From assembly GCA_036271555.1 (NCBI GenBank), contig DATBAK010000020.1:1-59420 (forward strand): a stretch of 59,420 bases of DNA, in the 5' to 3' direction. Below the pieces are notes generated by a model that saw only the letters and a list, made by a program, of their open reading frames with translations, did no database searches and was not told the origin of the DNA. The stretch comes from Acidimicrobiia bacterium (lineage in GTDB: Bacteria > Actinomycetota > Acidimicrobiia > IMCC26256 > PALSA-610). Each line of letters opens with the position of its first letter. Position 1 is the stretch's first letter. The translations under genes and the position numbers were made by a program. Of the stretch, positions 34,770-43,993 are shown in pieces.

Positions 34770-35258
34770 TCACGCGACCGGGCGGATGCGCCCGGTCTCG
34801 ACGTCGAACACGAACCCCGCGACGTCGTCGGAGACGACGAACGGCGACCGCTGCAAGCGCGCGATGGATTCGCGCACGCTCGCGTCGGCATCTTGGAACG
34901 CCTCGATCGCGAAGCCGGGCCGCTCCCCCGTCGCGGCTTCGAGCTCCGACGCGAACTCGTCGTCACGCAGCTTCGTCATCCCGCAGTCCGTGTGGTGCAC
35001 GAGCACGATGCCCTTCGTGCCGAGCTTGCGCTGCGAGATCGCGAGCGAGCGGATCACGTCGTCGGTGATCACCCCACCGCCGTTGCGGAGCACGTGCGCG
35101 TCGCCGACCTCGAGCCCGAGCAGCGCGAAGAGATCCATGCGGCTGTCCATGCACGCGACGATCGCGAGCGCGCGGCGCGGCCGCAGCGGCCGCGCACCCG
35201 GGAATCCATGCTCGACGTAGCGCGCGTTCGCGGCGATCAACTCGTCGGAGAGACTCAT
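34770..35258 (-). CDS. Beta-class carbonic anhydrase
   Basis: A 162-residue beta carbonic anhydrase, hydrating CO2 in the cytoplasm. Zinc ligands are the Cys of ACMDSRMD and the His/Cys of HHTDCGM; the Asp-Arg dyad of CMDSR is present. It is close in size and pattern to the small mycobacterial enzymes (Rv1284 type): LRNGGGVITDDVIRSLAISQ. ATG 35258 begins MSLSDELIAANARYVEHGF. It lies on the same strand as the SDR gene after a 111-base gap. Confidence 0.9.
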   Translation of the reverse strand: MSLSDELIAANARYVEHGFPGARPLRPRRALAIVACMDSRMDLFALLGLEVGDAHVLRNGGGVITDDVIRSLAISQRKLGTKGIVLVHHTDCGMTKLRDDEFASELEAATGERPGFAIEAFQDADASVRESIARLQRSPFVVSDDVAGFVFDVETGRIRPVA

Positions 35259-35311
35259 GGCCCCGATGGTGACCGCTCCCCCGCGCCTCCGGCCAGTCGG
35301 GGAGGAACCAC

Positions 35312-38300
35312 TCACGCCGTCTGCGAATCCACCAAGCGCAGGATCGGGCGGATGGCTTCCACGGGCGACGCGACCGCGTTGCGGTTCCACTGCTGGGGGC
35401 GGCCGAAGAAGTAGCCCTGCGCGAGCCGGCAGCCGAGGTCGAGCAGCCGCTGGGCCTGCTGCGCGGTCTCGACGCCCTCGGCGATGACCTCGAGCCCGAG
35501 TCCGTGCCCGAGGTGGATGATGCCGCTGACGAGCGTCTCGCAGTCCTCGCGCTCGCCGAGGCCGGCCACGAAGCTGCGGTCGATCTTGAGCTGGTGGATC
35601 GGCAGCGCGCTCAGGTACGAGAGGCTCGAGTAGCCGGTGCCGAAGTCGTCGAGTGCGAGCCGCACGCCAAGGTCGGCGAGCTCCGCGAGCGTCGCCGCGA
35701 CGCGCTCGGGCTCGTCGATGAGCAGGCTCTCCGTGATCTCGAGCGTCAGCAGGTTGCGGGGTACCGACGTGAGCATCTCGGTGAGGCGGGGCATGAAGTC
35801 GGCTTCCGACAGCTGCCGCGCCGACACGTTCACCGACACGTTGAGGTCGGGACGATGCCGCAACCGCCGCAGCACGTGCTCGAGCACGCGCCAGCCGAGT
35901 GGCACGATCAGGCCGGTGTCCTCCGCGAGCGGGATGAACTCGCCGGGCAGCACGAGGCCGAGATCCGGGTGGTTCCAGCGCACGAGCGCCTCGGCCGACA
36001 TCGGCTGGCGCGACGCGATGTCGACGATCGACTGGTAGTGCACGACGAGCTCGTCACGCTCGAGCGCGCGGTGCAACGCGGTGATGCGCGCGAGCGGGTT
36101 CGCGATGCTCGTCGTACCGTTCGTCGACTGGTACTCGACGCTGCCGCGCCCGCGCTGCTTCGCGCGGTACATCGCGTCGTCGGCTTCACGGAGCACGTCG
36201 GTGAGCTGCGCGACGTCACGCGCGACCGCGACGCCGACGCTCGCACTGACGAAGATCGTCTCGCCGTCGACTTCGAAGGGCTGCTCGAGGATGTCGACGA
36301 CGCGCTGCACCGCGGCGTGCGCGTCGTCGTCGTTCTGGATGTCGTCGACGAGCACGACAAACTCGTCGCCACCGAGCCGGCCGACGGTGTCGGTCGCGCG
36401 CAGACCACCGCGGAGTCGTTTCGCGACCTGCACGAGCAGCCGGTCGCCGGCGTCGTGGCCGAGGCTGTCGTTCACGAGCTTGAACCGGTCGAGGTCGAAG
36501 AACACGACCGCGACCGCGTGATCCTGCCGCGGCGATCGCGCGAGCGCGTGCGCGAGCCGGTCGTTCAGCAGCGCGCGGTTCGGCAGGCCCGTGAGCTCGT
36601 CGTGGAACGCTCGGTGCTCGAGCTCCTCGCGCGCCTGGGCCTGCTCGATTGCCACCGCCGCGAGCGACACGACCCGGTCGACGATCGGACGGTGCGCTTC
36701 GCAGTCGACATCGGTGCGATCGAACACCAGCGTCAGCGTGCCTGCGACCGCGTTCCGGTTCGGCAGCTCGACGGGCATGCTCCAACTCGCGCGAATCCCG
36801 ATCGACTCGGCCAGCTCATGACGGGGTGAGTCGGCCGACACGAGGTCGAACACCTCGTCGCGCGCGCTCGCCGCGCGTCCCGACGGCAGCGGATCGTCGA
36901 CGGTGATCTCCGCAATCTGCTCGAAGACATCGCTCGGGAGTCCGGGCGCGGCCGCGAGCCGCAGCGTGTCGCCGTCGAAGAGACGGATCAGGCAGTAGCG
37001 CGCATCCGTGTAGAGCGCGGTCAGCGATGCCGAGCGGTCGAGCACGACCTCGAGCGGCTCGCCCCACGCGATCATCTCGAGAACACGAGACTCCTCGGCG
37101 AGCAGGTCGTCGAGCGCGCGGCGCTCCGACACGTCGCGGATGTTGAGGATCATCCCGCCGATCGACGAGTCCGCCAGACGGTTCGAGATCGAGATCGCCT
37201 GCCAGTGCCAGCGGCCGTCGGCGTGCCGCACCCGCGCCTCGACGGTCGTCGTCTCGTCGGGATGCTCGAGCATGCGGCTCCACGCCGCGGAGATCGCGGG
37301 CAGGTCGTCGGCGTGCCCGAAGTCGCGCATCGGGCGCCCGATCAGCTCGGCGCTCGTGTAGCCGGTCATCCGCTCGTACGACGCACTGGCGTACGCGCAG
37401 CGCGCGTCGTCACCGAGGATCACGATCCCGTCGGCCGCGTTCTGCACGAGCGAGCGGAAGCGCTCCTGGGCCGCGGCGACGCCGGCCTCGGCCTCGCGGC
37501 GCTCGGTGATGTCGTGGACGTTCGCGACGATGCCCTCGATGACGGGGTCGTCGAGCCGGTTCGTGACCGTCACCTGGCACCACCGGATGCGGCCGTCGCG
37601 GTGCCGGATCCGCATGTCGGATCGGAGGGTGCTCCCGGGTTCCTCGAAGAGCTCGGCGCGCTGCTGCACCCGCAACAGATCCGAGTCCTCGGGCTCGACG
37701 ATGTCGCTGGCCTCGAGGTTTCCGACGAGCTCCTCGACCGCGTAGCCGGTCAGCGCCTCGATCGCGTCGGTCGCGAACACGATCCGTCCCGAGCGGTCGA
37801 GCACGACGACCGCGTCGGCCGCGTTCGCGAGCAGTCGGCGGAAGCGGTCCTCGCTGTGCGCCAACCCTTTGATCGCCACTTCCCGTTCGCTCGCCTGCAC
37901 CCAGAGGATGCGCATCACGAACACGAGCCCGACCGCCATCAGCCCCGCGATGCCCGTGCTGTCGACGCGGCTGATCATGCTCGGCAACCAGCCGAGCGCG
38001 ACGCCGGCCTGCGCCAGCGCGAGGCAGACGAGCGTCCAGATCGTGACGGGGAAGACCGCCTCCGATCCGTCGGCGCCCACGGCCTGGGCCGCGCAGAACA
38101 CGTAGCCGACCGAGAGGATCGACCCCCATCCGGTCGTGAAGATGACGCAGGTCGTGCCGACGACCTGGAGGCCGACGCGCACGCTCACCGGCAGCGCCTC
38201 ACGGACGCGCTCGGAGTGCTGGGTCACGATCGAGAGCGAGATCGCGCCGAGCACCACCGCGACCAGCACGGCGATCGGCACGCCCGCGTCGACGCCGCCG

Positions 38301-38383
38301 ACGTCGAGCGCGAGGAGGGCGGCCAGCGCGAGGACGGTCATGGCCAACGCCTCGCGCACCTTCGCCACCCGCGCGCGTTCCAT
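35312..38383 (-). CDS. Membrane PAS-PAS-GAF-GGDEF-EAL signalling protein
   Basis: A 1023-residue cyclic-di-GMP enzyme. Four to five hydrophobic segments span residues ~12-160. They are followed by PAS1 (~180-300), PAS2 (~305-425), GAF (~430-590), GGDEF (~590-755) and EAL (~765-1010). The cyclase site RLGGDEFVVLV and the phosphodiesterase motifs EALVRWNHP, EITESL, DDFGTGYSSLSYL and AEGVET are all intact, so both synthesis and breakdown are possible. PAS and GAF domains presumably sense small molecules or redox state. ATG 38383 was chosen because it opens the membrane region. Confidence 0.92.
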   Translation of the reverse strand: MERARVAKVREALAMTVLALAALLALDVGGVDAGVPIAVLVAVVLGAISLSIVTQHSERVREALPVSVRVGLQVVGTTCVIFTTGWGSILSVGYVFCAAQAVGADGSEAVFPVTIWTLVCLALAQAGVALGWLPSMISRVDSTGIAGLMAVGLVFVMRILWVQASEREVAIKGLAHSEDRFRRLLANAADAVVVLDRSGRIVFATDAIEALTGYAVEELVGNLEASDIVEPEDSDLLRVQQRAELFEEPGSTLRSDMRIRHRDGRIRWCQVTVTNRLDDPVIEGIVANVHDITERREAEAGVAAAQERFRSLVQNAADGIVILGDDARCAYASASYERMTGYTSAELIGRPMRDFGHADDLPAISAAWSRMLEHPDETTTVEARVRHADGRWHWQAISISNRLADSSIGGMILNIRDVSERRALDDLLAEESRVLEMIAWGEPLEVVLDRSASLTALYTDARYCLIRLFDGDTLRLAAAPGLPSDVFEQIAEITVDDPLPSGRAASARDEVFDLVSADSPRHELAESIGIRASWSMPVELPNRNAVAGTLTLVFDRTDVDCEAHRPIVDRVVSLAAVAIEQAQAREELEHRAFHDELTGLPNRALLNDRLAHALARSPRQDHAVAVVFFDLDRFKLVNDSLGHDAGDRLLVQVAKRLRGGLRATDTVGRLGGDEFVVLVDDIQNDDDAHAAVQRVVDILEQPFEVDGETIFVSASVGVAVARDVAQLTDVLREADDAMYRAKQRGRGSVEYQSTNGTTSIANPLARITALHRALERDELVVHYQSIVDIASRQPMSAEALVRWNHPDLGLVLPGEFIPLAEDTGLIVPLGWRVLEHVLRRLRHRPDLNVSVNVSARQLSEADFMPRLTEMLTSVPRNLLTLEITESLLIDEPERVAATLAELADLGVRLALDDFGTGYSSLSYLSALPIHQLKIDRSFVAGLGEREDCETLVSGIIHLGHGLGLEVIAEGVETAQQAQRLLDLGCRLAQGYFFGRPQQWNRNAVASPVEAIRPILRLVDSQTA

Positions 38384-38450
38384 CTCCGTATATCGGGCTC
38401 CGGAGAGCAAAACGTGACCGGCCCGTGTCAAAAATCGGCGCTGCGTGTAC

Positions 38451-38490
38451 TGGTCGCCTCGCTTCGCTCGCCGCGGCCGACACCTCGGCG
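38451..38490. repeat. Dispersed TGGTCG-type repeat copy
   Basis: TGGTCGCCTCGCTTCGCTCG followed by CCGCGGCCGACACCTCGGCG. It sits in the 195-base gap between the divergent GGDEF-EAL and ABC genes. A related stretch occurs near 44600. Confidence 0.55.
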
Positions 38491-38578
38491 CCCGGCTCGG
38501 GCGGGCGGCCGGGCGACCCGCCCGTTCGTGCGGCGACCGAGGTCCGGGGGATGGCCATGGCTGTGGGAACGTGAGGCG

Positions 38579-40501
38579 ATGGGCATGCCGATGGGTCACG
38601 GGGGCGGAGGCGGTCGAGGCGCCGGCCCCAGCGGATGGGGTGTCCTCCGGTCGCTGCGCCGCGACGAGAGCGTCACCGAGGAGAAGCTGCCCCGCGGGAT
38701 CGTCCGCCGCATCGCCGGCTTCGCCCGTCCCTACCGGTTCCTGCTGCTCACCTTCCTCGGCCTGATCTTCGCCGACGCCGCGCTCGGCGTGGTCAACCCG
38801 CTCATCCTGCGGGCGATCATCGACGACGGGATCCTCAATCACGACACGTCGCTGATCGTCGACCTCGCGCTCCTCGTCGCGGGCCTCGCGGTCATCGACG
38901 CCGGCCTCTCCCTCTGGCAGCGCTGGGTCTCCGCGCGCATCGGCGAGGGCCTCATCTTCGACATGCGGCACCAGGTCTTCAGCCACGTGCAGGAGATGCC
39001 CATCGCCTTCTTCACGCGCACGCAGACCGGCGCGCTCGTGTCGCGCCTCAACAACGACGTGCTCGGCGCCCAGCAGGCGTTCACCGACACGTTCTCGTCG
39101 GTCGTCGGCAACGCGGTCGGGGTCACCGCGACGCTCGTCGCGATGTTCGTGCTGTCGTGGCAGATCACGCTGGTCGCGCTCGCGCTGCTGCCCGTGTTCA
39201 TGCTGCCCGCACGTTGGATGGGTCGCCGCATGGCCGCCCTCACGCGCGAGTCGTACGGGCTCAACGCGCAGATGAACACGACGATGACCGAACGGTTCAA
39301 CGTGTCGGGCGCGCTGCTCGTGAAGCTCTTCGGCGACCCGCGTGAGGAGTCGCGCGTCTTCTCCGATCGCGCAGGGCGCGTGCGCGACATCGGTGTGACC
39401 CAGGCGATGTACACGCGCATCTTCATGGCGTCGCTGCTGCTGACCGCGTCGCTCGCGACCGCGCTGGTCTACGGCTGGGGAGGTGTGCTCGCCGCGCACG
39501 GAACGCTGAAGGTCGGCACGGTCGTCGCGCTCACCGCCTACCTCGCGCGTCTCTACGGACCGCTCACCGCACTGTCGAACGTGCAGGTCGACGTGCTGAC
39601 GGCACTCGTGTCGTTCGACCGGGTGTTCGAGGTGCTCGACCTCCCGCCGATGATCGCGGAGCACGAGGGCGCGGTCGACGTGCCGCGCGGGCCCGCAACC
39701 GTCGAGTTCTCGCACGTCGACTTTCGCTACCCCCGCGCCGAGGAGGTCTCGCTCGCCTCGCTCGAGGCGGTCGCAGTGCTCGAGCAGTCGCCGACGCAGC
39801 AGGTGCTCTTCGACGTGTCGTTCCGCGCCGAGCCCGGGCAGCTCGTCGCGCTCGTGGGGCCCTCCGGCGCGGGCAAGACCACGCTGAGCCACCTCGTGCC
39901 GCGGCTGTACGACGTGCGCGCGGGCGCGGTGAGCATCAACGGTGTCGACGTGCGCGACGCGACGCTGCCGTCGATCCGCGCCGCGATCGGCGTCGTCACC
40001 CAGGACGCGCACCTGTTCCACGAGACGCTCGGGGCCAACCTCCGCTACGCGAAGCCCGACGCGACCGACGCCGAGATCACGGAGGCCTTGCGCGCCGCGC
40101 ACATCCTCCCGCTCGTCGAGTCGCTGCCCGACGGACTCGACACCCTCGTCGGCGACCGCGGCTATCGACTCTCCGGCGGAGAGAAGCAGCGGATCGCGAT
40201 CGCGCGGCTGCTGCTCAAGGCGCCCGACATCGTCGTGCTCGACGAGGCGACCGCGCACCTCGACTCGGAGTCGGAGCTCGCGGTGCAGCACGCGCTCGCG
40301 AGCGCGCTCGAGGGGCGCACGTCGATCGTCATCGCGCACCGGCTCTCGACGGTGCGGGAAGCCGATGTGATCCTCGTGCTCGACGAGGGCCGCATCGTCG
40401 AGCGGGGCACCCACACCGAGCTGCTCGCGGCCGACGGGCTGTACGCGGAGCTCTACCGCACGCAGTTCCGGAACCAGCAGCCGGCCCCGCCGGAAGAATG
40501 A
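38579..40501 (+). CDS. ABC exporter, fused permease and ATPase (half-transporter)
   Basis: A 640-residue ABCB-type half-transporter. A Gly-rich N-terminus precedes a six-helix membrane domain (~45-330) and a nucleotide-binding domain. That domain has Walker A GPSGAGKTTLSHL, signature RLSGGEKQRIAIARLLL, Walker B IVVLDEATAHLD and H-loop IAHRLSTV. It probably works as a homodimer exporting a lipid or drug. The stop overlaps ATGAGAGG, an alternate start of the next gene, so the methyltransferase is co-translated. Confidence 0.9.
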   Translation: MGMPMGHGGGGGRGAGPSGWGVLRSLRRDESVTEEKLPRGIVRRIAGFARPYRFLLLTFLGLIFADAALGVVNPLILRAIIDDGILNHDTSLIVDLALLVAGLAVIDAGLSLWQRWVSARIGEGLIFDMRHQVFSHVQEMPIAFFTRTQTGALVSRLNNDVLGAQQAFTDTFSSVVGNAVGVTATLVAMFVLSWQITLVALALLPVFMLPARWMGRRMAALTRESYGLNAQMNTTMTERFNVSGALLVKLFGDPREESRVFSDRAGRVRDIGVTQAMYTRIFMASLLLTASLATALVYGWGGVLAAHGTLKVGTVVALTAYLARLYGPLTALSNVQVDVLTALVSFDRVFEVLDLPPMIAEHEGAVDVPRGPATVEFSHVDFRYPRAEEVSLASLEAVAVLEQSPTQQVLFDVSFRAEPGQLVALVGPSGAGKTTLSHLVPRLYDVRAGAVSINGVDVRDATLPSIRAAIGVVTQDAHLFHETLGANLRYAKPDATDAEITEALRAAHILPLVESLPDGLDTLVGDRGYRLSGGEKQRIAIARLLLKAPDIVVLDEATAHLDSESELAVQHALASALEGRTSIVIAHRLSTVREADVILVLDEGRIVERGTHTELLAADGLYAELYRTQFRNQQPAPPEE

Positions 40502-40512
40502 GAGGTTCGGGA

Positions 40513-41136
40513 ATGCCCGACCATCGGACCGACCAGACCGCCGAATGGAACGCGCGGTACGGCGAGAAGGACGCGATGTGGAGCGGTCGCCCGAACGGAC
40601 GGCTGGTCGCAGAGCTCGAAGGGCTGACTCCCGGTCGCGCGCTCGACGTCGGTTGCGGTGAGGGCGCCGACGCGATCTGGCTCGCGCAGAAGGGCTGGAC
40701 GGTCACCGCGATCGACGTGTCCGACGTCGCCATCGACCGCGCTCGCGCCGCCGCGGCGCGTGCGGGCGCCGCGGTCGAGTGGATCTGCGGCGACGCGCAG
40801 CAGACCACCGAGTTGCCGGCACGCGCGTTCGACCTCGTGTCGATGCAGTACCCCGCGCTGCCGAAGGCCGCGGGCGACGCCGCCGTGCGGACGCTGCTCG
40901 CCGCGGTGCAGACCGGCGGCGTGCTGCTCGCCGTCTACCACGACCTCGACGACGAGCACCGCGCGCACATGAAGTCGCGCGGCCACGACCCCGACGACTA
41001 CGTCGGCGCCGACGACCTCGTCGGTCTGCTCGGCGACGACTTCACGCTCGAGCTGCACACGGTCGAGCCGCGCGTCGACCCGCCTCCCGACACACCGCAC
41101 ATCGCCGACATCGTCGTGCGAGCCCGGCGCCGCTGA
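40513..41136 (+). CDS. Class I SAM-dependent methyltransferase
   Basis: A 207-residue Rossmann methyltransferase. Motif I is ALDVGCGEGADAIWLAQKG, the acidic loop is AIDVSDVAIDRAR, and the N-terminus DHRTDQTAEWNARYGEKDAM with GRPNGRLVAELE matches the small TehB/thiopurine-like group. Substrate unknown. I prefer ATG 40513, with GAGAGG eight bases upstream; ATG 40498 overlapping the ABC stop is the alternative. It may modify what the ABC protein exports, or simply share its operon. Confidence 0.86.
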   Translation: MPDHRTDQTAEWNARYGEKDAMWSGRPNGRLVAELEGLTPGRALDVGCGEGADAIWLAQKGWTVTAIDVSDVAIDRARAAAARAGAAVEWICGDAQQTTELPARAFDLVSMQYPALPKAAGDAAVRTLLAAVQTGGVLLAVYHDLDDEHRAHMKSRGHDPDDYVGADDLVGLLGDDFTLELHTVEPRVDPPPDTPHIADIVVRARRR

Positions 41137-41154
41137 TCGCGCCGGGCGTCACGC

Positions 41155-42369
41155 TCAGCTGCGACGATCGAGCAGTGCGACCGGGTCGAGGTTCGTGCCG
41201 CCGACCCCGAGGCCACCCAACCAGCTCGTGCCGTCGGGCTCGGTCGCCGCCGCGTGCAGCCGCGCGTAACCGCCGCTGTTCGTGCCGACGAGCTCCTTGC
41301 GCCACTTCCCGTTCGGCAGCAGATGGAGCGCAAAGCTCGCGGTCGGATTGCCGTGCGGCGTCGCCGTGAGCTGACCCGCGATGAACACACCGCCGGGGCC
41401 GACGGAGAGCGCGCCGACCGGCCCGCCGAAGTGCGGCGAATGGCGGACCGGCACCTGCGTGAAGCCCGCGGCCGCGGTTCCGTGGAACACGAGCGGGAAG
41501 GTCGCATCCTGTTCGCCGCGGAAGTACGTGTTGCCCGCGACCCACACCTCGCCGTGGTATGTGGCGAGCTCCTTGAGCTCGGCCGCGCCGTTGGCGCGCA
41601 GCACGAGCGTCCACGACCCGCCGTCCCAGTGCGCGACGAACCCCCGCTCGCGGCCGATCGGCTGCGACTGGCACCAGCCCGCGACGTACACGTCGGTCGG
41701 ACCGACCGCGTCGACGGCCTCGAGCTCACCGCGCGACGCCGCGTTGCAGCCGGGAACGGTGAGGTCGAACGGCACCTGCGACCACGTGCCGCCGGAGCGG
41801 TGCAGGACCATGGCGTTGTAGTCGGAGACTTCCGGATTGGTCGCGTCACCGACGGCCCAGATGTCGCCGGGCCCGCTCGCCGACGCCGCGAGCAACTCGC
41901 GGCGCACGCCCGGGTCGGGCACGGTGTTGTCGATCGTCCAGTGCGCGCCGTCCCAGTGCTCGACCAGGTTCCGGCTCGCCTGGTTCCCGGGTGCCGTGTC
42001 CGAGTGACCCACGATCCAGACGTCGTTCGGCCCGGTCGCCGCCGCGCCGTCGATGAAGTCGTGCGCCGGCGTCGTCTCGCGATCGAGCGTGTTCAGGCGC
42101 GTCCACGTCGATCCGTTCCAGTGCTCGCCGAGCACGCGCCACTCGAAGGTGCCCGCGATGTTGGCGCGGTCGAACCCGAACGCCCACAGGTCGTCGGTGC
42201 CGGTCGTGACCATCGCGTCGATCTCGCTCGAGTTGCCGCTGACGTGGGGGCTCGTGACCTCGTTCCACGTCGGCGCGGGTGCCGCACCGGCGGCCGTCGC
42301 CGCCGCGATCACCGAGATCACCGCGACGAGCGCGCCGATCCGAACCGAAAGCCCCCGTCGCCCCGTCAT
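41155..42369 (-). CDS. Exported propeller-like repeat protein
   Basis: A 404-residue secreted protein. The signal peptide (SVRIGALVAVISVIAAATAA) is followed by five to six diverged repeats of the form (A/G)-x-G-P-x-D-(V/I)-W-x-V-G...(V/L)-x-HWDGxxWT. Examples are ATGPNDVWIVGHS, GPGDIWAVGD and VEHWDGAHWT. The pattern is that of a beta-propeller. It recalls the exported protein at 15307-16416 but lacks its paired cysteines. Function unknown. The ATG has GGAGGGG upstream. It converges with the methyltransferase gene. Confidence 0.78.
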   Translation of the reverse strand: MTGRRGLSVRIGALVAVISVIAAATAAGAAPAPTWNEVTSPHVSGNSSEIDAMVTTGTDDLWAFGFDRANIAGTFEWRVLGEHWNGSTWTRLNTLDRETTPAHDFIDGAAATGPNDVWIVGHSDTAPGNQASRNLVEHWDGAHWTIDNTVPDPGVRRELLAASASGPGDIWAVGDATNPEVSDYNAMVLHRSGGTWSQVPFDLTVPGCNAASRGELEAVDAVGPTDVYVAGWCQSQPIGRERGFVAHWDGGSWTLVLRANGAAELKELATYHGEVWVAGNTYFRGEQDATFPLVFHGTAAAGFTQVPVRHSPHFGGPVGALSVGPGGVFIAGQLTATPHGNPTASFALHLLPNGKWRKELVGTNSGGYARLHAAATEPDGTSWLGGLGVGGTNLDPVALLDRRS

Positions 42370-42435
42370 CGCGTCCCCTCCGGCACCGCGCTGCGTGCAC
42401 CGGAGACTACGCGGCGTCGACGCGAGGCGACAGCT

Positions 42436-42801
42436 CTACTGCGACGCGGCGTTCGCGGAGTCCCAGACGACGCGGGGTGCGTCGGCCCACAGCCGCTCGA
42501 GCCCGTAGTACTCGCGGGTCTCGTCGAGGAACACGTGCACCACGATGTCGCCGTAGTCGAGCAGCACCCACGACGAGCCGTCGCGGCCCTCCTCGGCGCG
42601 CGGCCCGACGCCGGCTCGCTGGTGCAGCTGCGCCTCGACCGCGTCCACGATGGTGCGGACCTGCCGGGTGTTGCCGCCGCTCACGATCACGAAGTAGTCG
42701 GTGATCGAGATGATGTCGCCGACATCGAGGACGACGATGTCGTGGGCCAGCTTGTCGGCGGCCGCTGCGGCGGCGGCGAGTGCTCGGTGCTCCGCGTCCG
42801 T
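42436..42801 (-). CDS. rsfS: Ribosomal silencing factor RsfS, non-canonical start
   Basis: RsfS binds ribosomal protein uL14 and blocks subunit joining in starvation. The full domain is present: DKLAHDIVVLDVGDIISITD, YFVIVSGGNTRQVRTIVDAV, SSWVLLDYGDIVVHVFLDET and REYYGLERLWADAPRV. However, no ATG, GTG or TTG occurs in frame between an upstream stop and GTG 42690, which already lies inside the conserved core. A strong TGAGGAG site at 42814-42808 is followed six bases later by ACG (42801), which I take as the start. It overlaps the end of the LytR_C gene region. Confidence 0.8.
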   Translation of the reverse strand, partial: TDAEHRALAAAAAAADKLAHDIVVLDVGDIISITDYFVIVSGGNTRQVRTIVDAVEAQLHQRAGVGPRAEEGRDGSSWVLLDYGDIVVHVFLDETREYYGLERLWADAPRVVWDSANAASQ

Positions 42802-42811
42802 GGTGCGCTCC

Positions 42812-43993
42812 TCAGTGCCTCTCGGGGTGGAAGTCTGCCCCGGCGACGACGGTCACATCGACGACGTCCAGCGGGACGTTGCCGAGGGCGACGCTACCAA
42901 CACCGAGCGCGGCCGCGACCCGCTTTGCCGCGGCCAGCGCGTCGGGCCGGTAGTACACGACCGTGGTGTGCTTCACGCCGAACCCGGGCACGTTGCCGGT
43001 GAGCGTGACCTCGCCACCCGCGGGCACGACCAGCCGGGCGACCTGCTGGGTCAGCGCGATCGCTCCGGTCCCGTTGAGGATCTCGACGCGCGGCCGGTGC
43101 GCGGTCGTGATGAGCGCGTCGGGCAGGTCGGCGCGCACGAGGCGCGCGGTGTCGTGGTCCTCGAGCTCGTAGATCGTCGCCGAGCCACTCGTGAGCGTCG
43201 TCACCGGCGCGGTGTCGAACCGGACCTTGGAGTGTGCGAGCGCGACGAGTGACCACGCCGCGCTCCGCACCTTCGCGGTCGCGCGCGCGACCGCCGGGTC
43301 GCGCAGGCGCGCGAACCATCCCTCGAAGACGTCCTGCACGACCGCGAGGTGCGCGAGGCCACCGCCGGTCGTCGGGCCGATCACGAGCCGGATCGCGTCG
43401 GCCGCGCCGAGGTGCGCGCGGCCGGCCGTGAACCCGAGGTTCCCCGCGGCGTCGTTCACCTGGACGGGGTTCTCGAGGTCGACGTCCATGCGACCCGCGG
43501 GCGTGAGCAGATCGGTGAGCTGCGCGTCGGTGAGCACGATGACGCGGTTGACGCCCACGTCGAGCGCGTTCGCCACGGACGTCGCGAGCAGACCCGATCC
43601 ACCCAGCCGGTACACGTCGGAGACGCGTTGGCTGTCGAACGCGGGCACCTGCACGAGCGTCGCGGTCGGCACGAACACGACGGCGCCCGCGCGCCCACCG
43701 CGCCGCACGCCCATCAGCGCGAGCAGGTCGACGGCACCGCGCGCGTTCACGTGCGCGAGCAGGAGCGTCTGCGCCGGCGACGGGGGCGGCGCGGTCGTCG
43801 TGGTCGGCTCGACCGCGCCCGCGCGCGCGGTGCCGTTCCGGTTCGTGCCGAGCGCGCCCGCGACGATCCCGACGATGGCCGCGATCGCGACGACCGCGAG
43901 CTGCGTCCGGCGGTCGCGGCGGTGCCGCGTGGTCCGCTCGCTCTCGGTCCGGGAACGCGCGGCGCGGGGTGCGTCGTCGCGCGGGTCCGGCAT
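42812..43993 (-). CDS. Membrane-anchored LytR_C/LCP-like protein
   Basis: A 393-residue protein with a basic cytoplasmic start, one membrane helix (TQLAVVAIAAIVGIVAGALG, ~28-50), and a diverged LytR-CpsA-Psr-like domain (TLLLAHVNARGAVDLLALMG, then VVFVPTATLVQVPAFD). A LytR_C domain closes it (RVEILNGTGAIALTQQVARL, GVKHTTVVYYRPDALAAAKR). LCP proteins attach glycopolymers to peptidoglycan, but the key LCP arginines are not obvious, so catalysis is doubtful. ATG 43993 overlaps the nadD stop by ATGA; rsfS follows. Confidence 0.78.
   Translation of the reverse strand: MPDPRDDAPRAARSRTESERTTRHRRDRRTQLAVVAIAAIVGIVAGALGTNRNGTARAGAVEPTTTTAPPPSPAQTLLLAHVNARGAVDLLALMGVRRGGRAGAVVFVPTATLVQVPAFDSQRVSDVYRLGGSGLLATSVANALDVGVNRVIVLTDAQLTDLLTPAGRMDVDLENPVQVNDAAGNLGFTAGRAHLGAADAIRLVIGPTTGGGLAHLAVVQDVFEGWFARLRDPAVARATAKVRSAAWSLVALAHSKVRFDTAPVTTLTSGSATIYELEDHDTARLVRADLPDALITTAHRPRVEILNGTGAIALTQQVARLVVPAGGEVTLTGNVPGFGVKHTTVVYYRPDALAAAKRVAAALGVGSVALGNVPLDVVDVTVVAGADFHPERH

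Noticed and set aside
38384-40414. Open frame extending the GGDEF-EAL gene upstream to about 1700 codons
   Set aside because: The extension lies antisense to a complete ABC transporter and lacks any fold; the protein naturally begins at ATG 38383 before its membrane region.
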